DNA of 64,000 nt from Nemopilema nomurai (GCA_003864495.1 ML133421.1:3454753-3518752); one strand, 5' to 3'. Shown: positions 20,512 to 32,263, numbered from the stretch's first letter. Made by a program: numbers and translations. The notes: generated from the letters alone by a model not told the origin.

Positions 20512-20938
20512 TTGCTGACTAAAGGTCGACCACCACTTGAGCAAACTAAAAGAAGATTTGAAAGAAAAGAAAACCCCGTGCGCACGAGCAAATGGAGACG
20601 GAATGACAGCCAGAATCACATTGCAGCTGTAAATCGACGAAGAAAGGTTATGCTATTCCTTTTCATGCGACAGAAACTGTTAGAAATTGAAGAAGTAGAA
20701 TGTTATCTGTACTTGAAACTACCTAGAAAAGACACGACTTTGACTTAAGGGAACCGGTAAAGGTGAGACTACCTCTTGCTTATTCGATAAACACAAGTGT
20801 CCGATTCAAAATTATTTTTCAAATGTTTCGAATGTCTGCTTCAAAATTTAAAGAATTAGCAAAATATGTTGCTCTCCTGGAGCTTGTTAGTGTAGTAGAA
20901 TTACGGCTTTACCCCGACAAAAATAATATAAAATGAGA
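20512..20938 (+). pseudogene. Possible transposase N-terminal remnant (PIF/Harbinger-like?)
   Basis: A basic segment (VNRRRKVMLFLFMRQKLLEI, to 20745) is followed in another frame by FKIIFQMFRMSASKFKELAK. The FRMS..F..L pattern resembles the region just before the DDE domain of PIF/Harbinger transposases. No DDE residues are visible. Unit 2 has the same at 44935-45350 with an extra frameshift. The assignment is tentative. Confidence 0.28.
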
Positions 20939-21075
20939 TTATTGCATGTGAGCAGGGGCGCATGTACCCCTTTCATCAACTCTGCTCACCCATTGAGAAA
21001 TGAGTATTGCAATAAAGGCAAAGTTCTGAATTGAACACTTGCGCTTAGCTACTGTGGAGCAGAGAAAACATACTC

Positions 21076-21347
21076 CAATCTCTGCAAAAGTCGTGGAACA
21101 CTTGCTCTAATTTACGCATCGCGCAGCGTGCTGAATCACCTCGCCCCTCAAACAATGTTGTATAGCGCAAAAGAAAATAACTCTACAAACAAGTGATGAA
21201 TTCACATATAGCTATGGCTTTCACCTAACGATCCAACAATGTTTTAGGGGGAAGGGGTTGCAACATAAAAGGAAACGCAGGAATAGAACGGGGGTTGAAA
21301 AATCACTTAATGTTCAAGGTGTTCCAATTACTTTTGGCAGAGATTGT
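21076..21347 (-). mobile_element. Tc1-type MITE (272 bp), inverted copy, unit 1
   Basis: The termini are CAATCTCTGCAAAAGTCGTGG and TACTTTTGGCAGAGATTG, inverted repeats of the family CAATCTCTGCCAAAAGT. The internal sequence is the reverse complement of 33660-33937, with AACAATGTTGTATAGCGC shared. TA follows on the right. The copy in unit 2 is 45491-45765. Confidence 0.8.
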
Positions 21348-21579
21348 AGCTTCTTTCTTGGAGGATCTGCTGTAGACGCCTTTCTTGTGTCAACCAACAT
21401 TCTTCTGCAGTCACAATGAACCAAGACTGTACCAATAGGGGATTATTCAAGTAGCTAAAGAAGAAGTTAACACTGCGTCTATTATGGACGTCTATCATAA
21501 ATACATTTCGACTTAAAATGCTCCAAATTTTATTACATTTAATCACATAGTATCACCAGCACTAATTGATAAAACGTAC

Positions 21580-21694
21580 CTTTGCAAGTCAGAAAAATCT
21601 CTTTCTCACTGACTCGGGTCTGTGTTTTCAGTCCTTTCATCCTTACCTTCACCGCTGACACTTTCTCGAACCCATCGTTACATAAGGCACACAT
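21580..21694 (-). pseudogene. Exon-like segment with a C-x2-C motif, unit 1 (frameshifted)
   Basis: On the minus strand an ATG at 21694 opens MCALCNDGFEKVSAVKVRMK followed by GLKTQTRVS. The segment ends at a good donor (CAAAG/GTACGT). One base is missing compared with unit 2 (CTTTCTCACTG versus CTTTCTCCACTG), shifting the frame. It resembles the first zinc-binding exon of repeated genes seen in invertebrates, but I cannot name the family. Confidence 0.35.
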
Positions 21695-24600
21695 TCCATT
21701 TATTGCATAATTATCTGCGCGCCTTTCAATATTCGCTTGGCCTTTTCTTCATTTCACCTTTTAATTGAATATTTGCACAACTAACGGTAAACATGTTTAA
21801 AAAGTTATACATAATGCATTTTCCTTTCAGAAGATGTACATGTTATGTAGTTTTGGCGAAAAAAAGATTTGATTCCCTGCTATCGGTCGGTCACTATGGG
21901 GCTCGCCCATATATGGGGTTTCCAATTCCCAATTAATGGGGCTTTTTGTCATATCTAACATAGAATAGAACATCTGTGCCGAAAAACAGATTTTATCATT
22001 TTGTCAGGATTAGAGCGTTTTCACACCCAATTCCACTACACTACGTGACCTGTCGTCAATTACAATGTTCCAATCTTCCCCTTCATTTTCCAGCATATCT
22101 CCTACCTGCACCCGAGCATCCAAAAATTTTGGAGTAGTAGGGTTTAGTCTTCAGGCTCGAAATCTTGAAACCTTCTGTGGAGAAAAGTTGGACAGAAAAG
22201 TAAAGTTGGCCACTTTTTTTCTAAACGCCACCCAACCAAAAGGGTCCAGCCACATCACTGTCAAGAGACCTTCATGAATGCCATGTTTGTCAAGAAGCAA
22301 CGCCAGAAATCAAACGTTTCTTTGGCGGTTTTACCACCATCTTAAGGAAAGTATAGCTTGCGTGACGATGGCATTTTAATGCAATACTCGCTTTACTAGG
22401 ACTAGAATGCTGTCTGTCAAACTACAAACAACTTTTCATTTATTCACATCTTTTCATTTATTCACATCTTTTTGGTATTTCTCGTGTACTATGTAGCAAA
22501 TTATATTGTATGTTGCATTCTGCAAACCATAATCTTCCAGAAATCTTATGCAATAATATGGACTGAAAAGACCAAAAATCTATATCGAGAACAAAACGTC
22601 TTGAGCTCAAGTTTTTTTACATTTGATTGTTTTTTGCCCTTCTACTGAAATGGATATCATAGAGTGTTTGTCAAATACCTTTATTCAATAATTGCTGTTT
22701 ATTCAATCAAATTTCCGCACACTCAGGAAAGAGAAGCGGTTAATGCTTTGAAAAAGTTGCGGTTGCTGCCTTTTCGGTATATCAGTACTGGAAGGAAAAG
22801 TGAACCCTCATTGATGGTAGGGAAAACAGGGGCGGATCTAAGCCTCCGCATAAATTACACATGAGACAGTAAATTCTTGTCACATTATATTGAATGCATT
22901 CGAGTACCAATTCTTGCTGAAACAAACCGCCACTTCAATCACTGCTTTAAAAAGGAGTGGATCGAGCAATTGGACTTTGTTTTCTGGAGCCATGATAGCG
23001 GTCACCTTGATGTGACCACCTTTCTGTAATCACATGAGACCACAGTTCCACATTTGTTTGAACAAAGCACGCCACTTGTTGGGAATCTAGAATACCATCG
23101 AAATTTCATTATAAAGTCTTCATGTTGTGTATTTATATTTATCTGCAAACTAATGAACCAAAATGAATAGGTTACACGATTCCTAGCGTATCTGAGCTTT
23201 GTAATTCGGAGAGGGACATGTCAAACTTTAGCATAACAATTAACGGAGCATCTATACATTGATTCTTGTCTGGACCAAAAAGACAGATTTACGGCTCCTT
23301 TGGTGAAGCATATTTTTCAGTTAAGAAGCTAAAAATGATGTGACAGCAAAGTTAAAAGTAATGTATTTTCTTCCAAAAGGGTAAGGAAAGCAGGAATTTA
23401 CAGATCATTCTGCGATTGGCAAAATAAACTTAAAGATAAATCTTCTTTGTATTGTTGTTACAAAGGAATAAGATACTTTAGCCCACACTTAGCTGAAGTC
23501 CCTTGTAGCCCCATAGTCCATGGTAGCCCTTATCAAATGGGAAAAGCGAGAGACTTTAGTGGATAATCGTTTGGGCACGGAATTCAAATTAAGCTCAAGA
23601 ATAGAAAGTTCAGAGAAATACCTCGTTTTCTATTCCATTACGTTTTCACCGAAACTAAATTTCTAAGTCCTGTTAAATCATTAATTAAAGATAGAGATGT
23701 TGCTTGTTAGAATTGGCTGGCTGTGATAACGACCACTCAGAGCAAATATAAATTTGTGTCTAATTAAGCATTCGTCAGTCATCCTTTTAACTGAAAGTCT
23801 CACAATACGAGAAACGAGATGGTTTTTCTGTTAGGTAATGCAAGATGGTTTTTCAAGAAAAGTATTGAAGTCTTTTGACTTGAAGCGTAGGCATACTTGA
23901 AGCGTGGAACTTTCCTCGACAGAATCATAATGCATATCACAAGAATCTACTAAATGTTCTTAACCATAATTATAAATGGAGTACAACGGATATTTATCTG
24001 ACGAGAGCTTGTTGCATTGAAAAGAGTTGATAAAAGGCCAGTTGAAAGAAAGTCTAGTTATCGCATTTTATGAAAATAATTCACAAAGCTATAGGCATAT
24101 TTCAATAGAAGAGCAAGTACAGGTAGCATTCTTACATCAGCAATGAAGCCTAGGTTGATGGTACAATAAATTTCAGTTTAACTCTTACTGTATAAAAGAT
24201 AGTTCTCACTATGATTTCAAGGTGACTGCCACACTTAACGTTAATTGGAATGACTCATCGATCATCAGGTTCCCGTCGAAGAGGCCATCAAGTTCTCCTC
24301 GCAGATATTTGGCTTAACTAAAAGCATATTTCGCTACCTTTTTATCAAGACGATGGAATGGTACATTCGTAAAATGCGTTCTAGTCACAATTTTCGCCGT
24401 AAGCACTATGACACCAAGGGGATAGAATGAGTACAAAGCAGCAATTCTTACTTTTGGTTGCAACCAGGATGAGGTATGCACATTGGTAGAGGGTTGTAAT
24501 TTGATTCATGTACATTGGTCGTGTTTTGCTTCGTTTAATGAACAGAATTTCTCATTTTGTCTCTTGTCTTTCGTTGGCTAATTTTCACAGGCTGTTTTCC

Positions 24601-25199
24601 GTTCACAACCATGTGAGGAACATTTTCTAGAATTAAAACAAATTGGTTAGAAAAAACACTAGTTGAGTTTTATCATGATGGAAAGAAAAATTACAGATAG
24701 ACTAAGCCATCGAAAGATAGTATGAAGCTCTTCGTGTTTCTACATTTCCCTGCGAAAATGATACCAAATAAACTACAAATACCAGATTTTGAAACTTGAA
24801 AGTGTGTGGGGACTTAAGAATTCAAAATATAAATGATCTACAAATTGGTGACATTCATATCTTGAAAATGTAATCAAATCAGAGATTGATCGTGAAGTTT
24901 TGAAGAATTGAAAAAACCACTAGTTGCTGACTACATCAAAATTCTAGTTTCATAAATTGCTTTAACATACAACCCTGTGCAATTAAATTCTTTTTGGCTA
25001 ATCCTGTAAGTTACAACTTCTAAAAGCTCGATTTCCTTTTTGCAAGCTCAATATCTGCAAACTTTGCACATTGCATGCGTCCCTGTTGCCGTTCACATTT
25101 TATACTGCTCCTCGTACGCAACATCTCATCTAGGATTGTAGAATGTCTTTTTTGCCGTGTCAAAACTGCAACATAAAGAAGTGAGAAGACAGGACTTAC
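21695..25199. other. Long spacer, little recognised
   Basis: AT-rich sequence matching unit 2 (46114-49633). It has a CAGGGGCGGATCTAAG stretch at 22827 that looks like one hAT terminus without a partner, and a two-copy 18-bp direct repeat (CTTTTCATTTATTCACAT) at about 22432-22467. Several short ORFs on both strands lack motif or splice support. Confidence 0.45.
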
Positions 25200-25252
25200 C
25201 TGGTACAGATAAAAAGCCTCTTTGTCTTCTTCTCCAATGGGGTCTCCCAAAC
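25200..25252 (-). pseudogene. Exon-like segment with consensus donor
   Basis: The minus strand reads LGDPIGEEDKEAFYLYQ and ends at a perfect donor CAG/GTAAGT. The 5' limit at GGCTAAG/GTTTGG is a weak acceptor; an alternative acceptor (TTTTCTCTTTAG) lies at 25352. The counterpart in unit 2 is 49636-49688. Family unknown. Confidence 0.25.
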
Positions 25253-25741
25253 CTTAGCCACAAATGCAGTCTTTCTATTTTCGTTCTTGTTGCTAGTTAT
25301 TTATTTAAATATGCTGGCCATGGTACCGTCTTTTCAAATGACCCACCACATCTAAAGAGAAAAGAGGTGCAAAATGATTAGAGCTTTAATAAAAAGAAGA
25401 AGATCTTTCTAAGAATAAGTTGATTTTGCGAGACTTTTTACGGTCACGGTGTAGAAGGTTTCGTTTTGCCTTTCTGTGTTCACAACCAATGTGTACTAAT
25501 CATTGCTCCCTTGTAATGTCACTAGGTTTCACAGCTTGAGGTTGAAACTTTCGCCATCAAAACAAGACAGCATGGATCTATGTCTTTACATTTTCCGTTT
25601 CAAAAATAATGCTTTTCCTTTCAATATCCAATGTCTTTCTTTATAAATCCAAGGAAGGAGATCTCAAGTCAAAAAATTAAACAAAGACACGGCTAAATAT
25701 ACAAGAATTATAGTAAAAAAGTACCAAAATCTTATCAGTAC

Positions 25742-25881
25742 CTGGTTTAGGAAACAAATAGCTCTAAAACGTCGTTGCATCAACTCCCTTGGCTCCAAGC
25801 AATAAGAAAGAGTACTTTTGATTCTTTTGATTGTTCCAAAACATTGTCTGAACTGCAACCTCTTCCCACTCAACCCATTGT
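25742..25881 (-). pseudogene. Exon-like segment, unit 1 (nonsense-mutated)
   Basis: This 140-nt minus-strand block lies between an acceptor (CATTTCGCAG) and a donor (CAG/GTACTG). In unit 2 (50181-50320) it is fully open: QWVEWEEVAVQTMFWNNQKN followed by QKYSFLLLGAKGVDAKTFES. Here GAG is changed to TAG within the corresponding TFE. Together with 25200-25252 it could belong to one minus-strand host gene fragment. I do not recognise the protein. Confidence 0.35.
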
Positions 25882-26295
25882 CTGCGAAATGACATGCTTC
25901 GTGAAACTAAGCATTGAACATTGAAAGAGGAAGGTGATTAAGGATAAAAACAGCCTAAGGTACCTGAAAAGCGTTTATCAACGTCCAAATACCCTAACCC
26001 AAGTGAAGAATGAAGACGCATGTGAAGAGTGAGGACAACTGAAAGCATGAGCTACTTGCAACTTTATCAATGATAGGGATCTAGAAAGAATACAACGAAA
26101 AAAAATTTCTTGGCTACTTACCACCTCTCTCAGGTTAGAAGAAGTTGTAAATCGTCCTGAAAAGCCTCAGCATCCCTTTCCAACAGTCGTCTGAATCCCC
26201 AACTATGCTTAAATTGAAGAAACGCAACCCTTAGCCTCGGAAGACAGAGGGAGCATAAGGAAAATCAAACATATCAGTAACACTAGGTGTAGTCA
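25882..26295. other. Spacer before the satellite
   Basis: Shared with unit 2 (50321-50725). No gene seen. Confidence 0.5.
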
Positions 26296-28096
26296 TTTCT
26301 AATCATTGGTTAATTCGTAAAAATCGCATTTCCCCATGGATATCTCGTCGAGATATGCCTATTCAATGCTGTTGCGTATGTAGCCAACAGGCTGAGGTCA
26401 TACTAGAGCGTTGAACGGGGGACTGTGATCACAAATAACACAATAACCTAAGGCACCTGAAACGACGTTTCTCATCACCCCTATGCCCTAATTCAAGGTG
26501 ATGAATGGTGATGGAACACCGTCATGCGAAACAGGTAGAAAACGAACTACCTAAATTACCATTTACAATTACTTTAATCATTACTTTAATTATGACTTAA
26601 TATACCATTACGTTATTTGTAGTTGTTCCAAATTATTGGTTAAATTGCGAAGTTAGTCCCCGTGAATATCCCTAGACCTCGTTCGAGATACGCCTATTCA
26701 AAGCTGCTGCGTACAGAGCCAATGGGCTGAGGTCGTACTAGAACGTTGAACGGAGGACTGTGACCACAAATAACACAATAACCTAAGGCACCTGAAACGA
26801 CGTTTCTCATCACCCCTATGCCCCACTTCAAGGTAATGAATGGTGATGGAACACCGTCATGCGAAACAGGTGGGAAACAAACTACCTAAATTACCATTTA
26901 CCATTACTTTAATCATTACTCTAATTATGAATAAAATAACTTTTTATGTTATTTGTAGTCGTTCCAAATTATTGGTTAAACTGCAAAATTTGTCCCCGTG
27001 AATATCCCTAGACCTCGTCGAGATACGCCTATTCAATGCTCCTGCGTAGATAACCAATGGGCTATGATCATACTAAAGCGTTGAACGGGGAAATGTGATC
27101 ACAAATAACACAACAACCTAAGGCACCTGAAACGACGTTTCTCATCGCCTCTATGCCCCACTTCAAGGCGATGAATGGTGATTGAACACCGTCATGCGAA
27201 ACAGGTAGGAAACAAACTACCCAAGTTACTACTTAACACTATGATACATGTAGTTGCTCCAAATTATTGGTTTATTGGTAAAAACTCTCCCACTTGGTAT
27301 CGCATAACCGTCCTACGATACCTATTCAATGTTCTTCTGTACTGACCGAGGGGCCATAGTCGGTACTAAACATTGAACCGGGGATTGTGATTACAAAAAC
27401 ACAACAACCTAAGGCACCTGAAACGACGTTTCTCATCGCCCCTATGCCCCACTTCAAGGCGATGAATGGTGATGGAACACCGTCATGCGAAACAGGTAGG
27501 AAACAAACTACCCAAGCTACTACTTAACACTATGATACATGTAGTTGCTCCAAATTATTGGTTTATTGGTAAAAACTCTCCCACTTGGTATCGCATAACC
27601 GTCCTACGATACCTACTCAATGTTCTTTGTACTGACCGAGGGGCCATAGTCGGTACTAAACATTGAACCGGGGATTGTGATTACAAAAACACAACAACCT
27701 AAGGCACCTGAAACGACGTTTCTCATCGCCCCTATGCCCCACTTCAAGGCGATGAATGGTGATGGAACACCGTCATGCGAAACAGGTAGGAAACAAACTA
27801 CCCAAGCTACTACTTAACACTATGATACATGTAGTTGCTCCAAATTATTGGTTTATTGGTAAAAACTCTCCCACTTGGTATCGCATAACCGTCCTACGAT
27901 ACCTATTCAATGTTCTTCTGTACTGACCGAGGGGCCATAGTCGGTACTAAACATTGAACTGGGGATTGTGATTACAAAAACACAACAACCTAAGGCACCT
28001 GAAACGACGTTTCTCATCGCCCCTACGCCTCACTTCAAGACGATGAATGGTGATGGAACACCGTCATGCGAGACAGGTAGGAAACAAACTACTCAA
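26296..28096 (+). repeat. Satellite array, unit 1 (6 monomers of about 290-336 bp)
   Basis: The landmark ACCTAAGGCACCTGAAACGA starts at 26447, 26781, 27117, 27407, 27697 and 27988. The first two spacings are 334 and 336 bp, the others about 290. Each monomer can fold several hairpins: GGTATCG/CGATACC, TTCAATGTT/AACATTGAA enclosing GTACTGAC/GTCGGTAC, and CATCGCC/GGCGATG. In the first monomer the last stem is CATCACC/GGTGATG, a compensated change. Spacings are not multiples of three, so the repeated ORFs are not a protein repeat. Confidence 0.9.
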
Positions 28097-28170
28097 ACTA
28101 ATACTTATAATAAGCAAAACAACAATATAAAAAAATCAAAGCGCGCTAGTGAGCCAAACCACTCACTGCT
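28097..28170. other. Unit 1 terminal sequence with hairpin
   Basis: AAGCAAAACAACAATATAAAAAAATC is followed by GCGCGC and the hairpin AGTGAG-CCAAACCA-CTCACT (28149-28168), directly before the next unit start. The same arrangement at 53408-53429 has a 7-bp stem (CAGTGAG/CTCACTG). Confidence 0.65.
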
Positions 28171-29131
28171 TTTCTCCGGATGAAAATTTTTCCAAAATTA
28201 TCCATTTCCATCCCTTGGAGTCCATCCTCACCATCCGCCAACTGAGCTAAAGACGGAAAAACAGGATGATTAAGTTCAATAAGTGAGATGTTATAAGGGT
28301 GAAATATTTTCTGTATACTTATTTCCGATATACTTGTTAATGTACATCTTTAGACCTGTCGAGTTGCCTATTTACTGTGTACAGATACGACGGGCAATTG
28401 TCGGTATTTATCACTGAACAGTGAACCATAATTACAAACAGGACAAGAACTTAGGCAGCCTGAAACTGTGCTAATCATCGCCCTTTCCCTTCGGTACAAT
28501 GAATCGTGTGATATTACTGGCCCTGCTAAATCATTTGTAAATAACGAAGCCTTTCTTACAGTTTTGCAATTGTCTTTTGATTAGATGAGTACTAGGTGCT
28601 TTCCGGAGTGTTTTTTGAAAGCAGGCTTTTAAATTTCGTTCTTGTTCGTTTATCTACTTGTCTTTCTATTGTCCCTTGCCCTTGATCGCCCAAATCAATT
28701 TTGTTTGATTTGTTACATTTTGTTGGTAACACTCACGTTCTTTGGGGAGAACTGTTGCGTCATCGTAGGACAACGTTTATAGCTATGATTACCTTGGCAA
28801 GCAGAGGTGAAGGATAATTCTCAGGTTTAACTTCAATCAGTTTTATGGATATTCTCTGAGATGTTTCCTCTCTTTGCTAAATAACATAATCTCCCCGGTC
28901 GAGTTCTCATCATTCCACCTAATTAAATTCACAAAATATTTCAATATGGCAAAAGTGGATGCAGTTTGTATAATCGACTTTCTACCCAGTATAAGCACTT
29001 TATGGAAAACTTAATGAAAAATTGCGTATGCACTTTATGAGAGATGGCAAACAATGATCTTCATACCTGAATCAAAGTTACAAACTTGCAAGATCATTTC
29101 TTAACAAAGAACCAAACTTAACTTAGGCATA
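28171..29131. other. Unit 2 leader, no gene seen
   Basis: Counterpart of 1-997, shorter by a deletion of about 40 bp near 28757. Nothing coding is supported. Confidence 0.55.
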
Positions 29132-29535
29132 ATGTTAAACTGTCATATTTCATGTTAGTAGCCTCGTATTGAATAGGGGTTGGCTTGGAAGAGTGCCTAA
29201 ATGCATAAACATGTGCTTCATTATGGTGTCATCTTTTCGTGGTAGCAGAGGGTAGTTTTGCAAAATGAAAGTTAGCAAAGCGTTTATAGATGGAAGAAAG
29301 TGTATGTTTTTAAATGAGATCTGTTACACAGTACAGAAAATCGGCGGAACGGCGGATTATCAGAGTTGGATTTAGGGTTAGAGAGTTTCAAAATGGCGGC
29401 AGCTTTAAAACACCGCCGTGTTCGATATTGATAATAAACTTACAGTAGATGGACTGAAGAGAAAAAGGCTGACATGTTGATGGATGTTTATGTAATGGAT
29501 TTTGAAAAGCTTTAGAATAGAACAAACAAATTCAA

Positions 29536-30090
29536 ATGGAGATTCCTGAAGCAGTTCGTGCATTCAGGCTTCTAGAGGGAGCAGGATTAGACCAGAAAGC
29601 CAGTCAGTTGGTTCTTACAGGAGTGGATTATAAACAGACAGCCGATTTATTAAAACAGATGGGCAGTGCTTTAAGGTTTTTTGGAAAACAATCTCTGGCC
29701 AAGGAGACCATATCTCATAGTGCTATTAAGGTTGAGCCGGCATATGTTACTGAAAGTTGTCAAGAAACAGATCAAAACCAGGAAGACTTATTCACAAAAG
29801 GTTACTCACAAAGTGGCTTTAATTGGGCAAGGAAGCGGAGCTTTCATCCTCAGAATATACAGCAAAGTGCCTATAGTCGAAGTACTGGAATTCCAGGTAA
29901 AGGAAAGGGGAGGTCGGATGCTGGCTATGATGAATTAAGGACCAAGCGAGTTAACCCCATTGGACCAGATGGATATCCTCTACGATGTAGGAGTTGTCGG
30001 TTAATAAGACACTTGAAGAAGGACTGTCCAAATTCATATGAAACTAAAGCGAGAAAAGCAGCTTTTGAGGAGGCAGTTTTGTTTACTTGA
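29536..30090 (+). pseudogene. gag: Copia gag, longest open copy, unit 2
   Basis: An open frame of 184 codons (MEIPEAVRAFRLLEGAGLD..) includes the complete CX2CX4HX4C knuckle at 29986-30027. It ends at a stop (TTTACTTGA) just before the protease. The N-terminal third of gag is deleted in this copy. Protease sequence with LDSACSS continues past the stop at about 30140-30160 in another frame. Confidence 0.85.
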
Positions 30091-30276
30091 AATCAAGTCA
30101 CAGAAATGCAAGTTTTAGTGGCAGAGTGCATGTATTCGGCAGTTCTTGATAGTGCATGTAGTTCTACTGTTGCGGGTGAAGAATGGCTATTTGGACTCAC
30201 TGAGTGATGATAAAGTGTCACAGGTTGCCCAGCAGAACAGCAATAGAACTTTCAGATTTGGAGTGGGTGTTAGTTA

Positions 30277-30740
30277 CAGTCCAAAGGACAATTCCATGTT
30301 CTTTAGCAGTTGTCAATTGTAAAATTGTGTTAGATGTTGTTGAGAGTGACATTTCATTACTCTTGAGGGGATTCAATAAAAGCTGCTAAAGTAGAACTAG
30401 ATCTGGAAATTGACAGTGCAACAATTTTTGGACATGAAGTTGATCTACATTGCATAAGCTCACGACATTACTGTGTTCCTCTACATCAGCATGAGTTACC
30501 AGTTGAATCCTGCCTTCAAGTCCAATCAAACCACACTTATGAAAGAAAAGTGCAATTGGCTCTTGTGGAAAAGCTTCATAAGCAGTTTGCTCACCGCATA
30601 TCACAAAGACTGGAATCTTTAATGAAAGATGCAGGCATTAATGAAGCAGGCACTTTGGATCTAGTTGATGATGTATCAGATCAATGCGATATGTCAGCGT
30701 TACAAGAAGAAACGCAAGACTTTGGAATGTGCATAAAGAG
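30277..30740 (+). pseudogene. Copia protease end and integrase zinc-binding remnant, unit 2
   Basis: KLHKQFAH and CD..(C)Q motifs are recognisable. A two-base loss changes GATATTTGTCAG to GATATGTCAG and destroys the second Cys of the C-x2-C pair. The SLLLS stretch is followed by a frameshift at about 30367. Confidence 0.78.
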
Positions 30741-30824
30741 AATCCTCATCTTTAAACAGCAACAACAACTTAAGGCGGATCAGGTTTTTGTGCAGTTACA
30801 TAAGTTATTGCTATGGTAACTCAC

Positions 30825-30895
30825 CTTTCTAATATCCCGGATCGAGCAAATGAAGTATGGCACGTCGGGGCGCTGACTTTCTATGTACATGCAAT
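30825..30895 (-). pseudogene. RERE: Captured RERE/atrophin-type BAH exon, unit 2
   Basis: The 71-nt exon has the same acceptor and donor as in unit 1 and reads CMYIESQRPDVPYFICSI. The QRPD form is closer to the RERE family than the QRRD of unit 1. It is antisense to the host Copia. Confidence 0.7.
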
Positions 30896-31223
30896 CTACA
30901 AAGGAAAACATAACATCAAGACCTACAATATTTACAGGTTTTATAAACATGAATAGAACCCGGACCCAGCACCTCTTTAATCTCCCGTAATCTACATAGC
31001 AAGCTTCGCAAACCACTTTCGGAAGGTGACACGGGGAAGGCGGACGCGCTCAGGAGGAGCGTATATACTGAAAGATATCTCAGGCCAACATGTTACTTCA
31101 ATAACGTTTAACAATACCAAATTTACTTATCTTGAACTTTTTAACCAACTAAGAGGACGCTCATCCAATTTCGTTGGACTCAGATACGATATTGCGATCC
31201 TAGCCGAATTAGTTTTCCTCATC

Positions 31224-31750
31224 CATCCATTGATGTATGGCATGAAAGCACAGTTATAAGCAGATATGGAAAAGCATCTGAAAGGAACTGGGCATACTTG
31301 AACAAACTGGATTTTGGGGAAGAGCAGCCAAAAGGGGTTTATTTTTAAAAATATTGAAGAATGGGAGTCACTGGAAGTTGTAAATAACAATTCTGTGTCA
31401 GATAAAGTGGAGGAAGCTAAACATATTAATTGCAAAATTTGTGTAAATTCAAAGTCTTTGATGAAGTTGAAGATGCAGGACAGACAAGAATGAGCACACG
31501 CTGGGTAATCACAGAAAAGGTGATTGATGGGCAAAAATCTATTAAAGCTAGGTTAGTTGCAAGAGGATTGGAACAGAATTCAGAGTTTAGGTCAGATTTA
31601 CCAACTGCCAGCAAAAGATCACTTCACATATTCTTAGCCATAACATCAACAATGGGTTGGAAAGCCAAAGCAATAGACATAAAAGCTGCCTTTTTGCAAG
31701 GAGAAGAAATCAATCGTTCAGTAGATAGGTCTCACATGTGGATTGTTTAG
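31224..31750 (+). pseudogene. Copia integrase C-terminus and RVT_2 RT remnant, unit 2
   Basis: This is the best-preserved RT copy. From 31430 an open frame of 106 codons reads VFDEVEDAGQTRMSTRWVIT, KARLVARGLEQ, and WKAKAIDIKAAFLQGEE. These are the fingers motifs of Copia RT. The palm with the catalytic Asp pair is absent. Confidence 0.84.
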
Positions 31751-31838
31751 ACATTGCTCTCTACTTGCATCTATTATGAAAGAAGTCTCAAATGCCTTCC
31801 AATTTGTTATATTTATGTTGCGTGGCCTAATAGGCAGA

Positions 31839-31950
31839 TGTAGACAACTCCAAAAACGGCGTGCTTCGAACGTAACGTTATATAACTCTACCAACATAAC
31901 AATATATAAGGCCTGGGTCCTAGCGTCCTTTCGCTGAACAAAACATTACA
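31839..31950 (-). mobile_element. Solo Gypsy LTR, unit 2
   Basis: This single 112-bp copy of the Gypsy LTR lies at the exact site where unit 1 has LTR-body-LTR. It begins TGTAGACAACTCC and ends AAAACATTACA on the plus strand. It is followed directly by Copia RNase H sequence. Confidence 0.85.
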
Positions 31951-32155
31951 CAAGTTACTTTATGAAAATCTATTATAAACAAAGCTTGTTGCTGAAAAAC
32001 GTCTACGTATTGATATAGCATCAGTCAAGCAAAAGATAGATAGAAGAGGGTAAATTCCATTAACTGGATAACTGTAGATAAACAATTAGCTGATAGTCCA
32101 TCAGTAAAAATTTTGTGGACGTTATCGAAAATGGACACTTCAGCGAATTTTTTTT
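31951..32155 (+). pseudogene. Copia RNase H C-terminus, unit 2
   Basis: KRLRIDIASVKQ and NWITVDKQLADS motifs are recognisable. A stop replaces a codon early on, two bases are lost in the KIDR region, and about 17 bp around LTKRGSS are deleted. Confidence 0.8.
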
Positions 32156-32263
32156 GAATTAGTCATTTTTTAGACTTTAAGTCCTAAAAACCTTTGGTTC
32201 ACTAGTAGTTGCAATAATTGCTTACTGTTTTGTTCACTCACAACCTATACTCATGTTTGGTTT

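Larger units (their letters stand above)
1..28170 (+). repeat. Giant tandem unit, copy 1 (about 28.2 kb)
   Basis: The opening sequence (GGATGAAAATTTTTCC and what follows) recurs at about 28178 and 53440. From there the same order of features repeats with few substitutions by eye. This copy is the longest because it carries three private segments: the Gypsy body (4053-5979), a PSMD3-containing segment (6755-8699) and an OTU-bearing hAT-like element (16003-18574). It ends with a six-monomer satellite and a terminal hairpin. The window starts almost exactly at the unit start, so a copy upstream cannot be excluded. Confidence 0.93.

Noticed and set aside
26296..28096. Hammerhead ribozyme or C/D snoRNA inside the satellite
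   Set aside because: GTC and CGAAAC occur near each other but the CTGATGA core is absent. C- and D-box-like words are in the wrong order and lack a terminal stem.
28149..28170. Helitron 3' end (hairpin plus CTRR)
   Set aside because: The CTAG lies before, not after, the hairpin, and no Rep/helicase sequence or 5' TC end is present.
1..28170. rDNA or histone-type tandem gene repeat
   Set aside because: No rRNA, snRNA or histone sequence was recognised in any unit.
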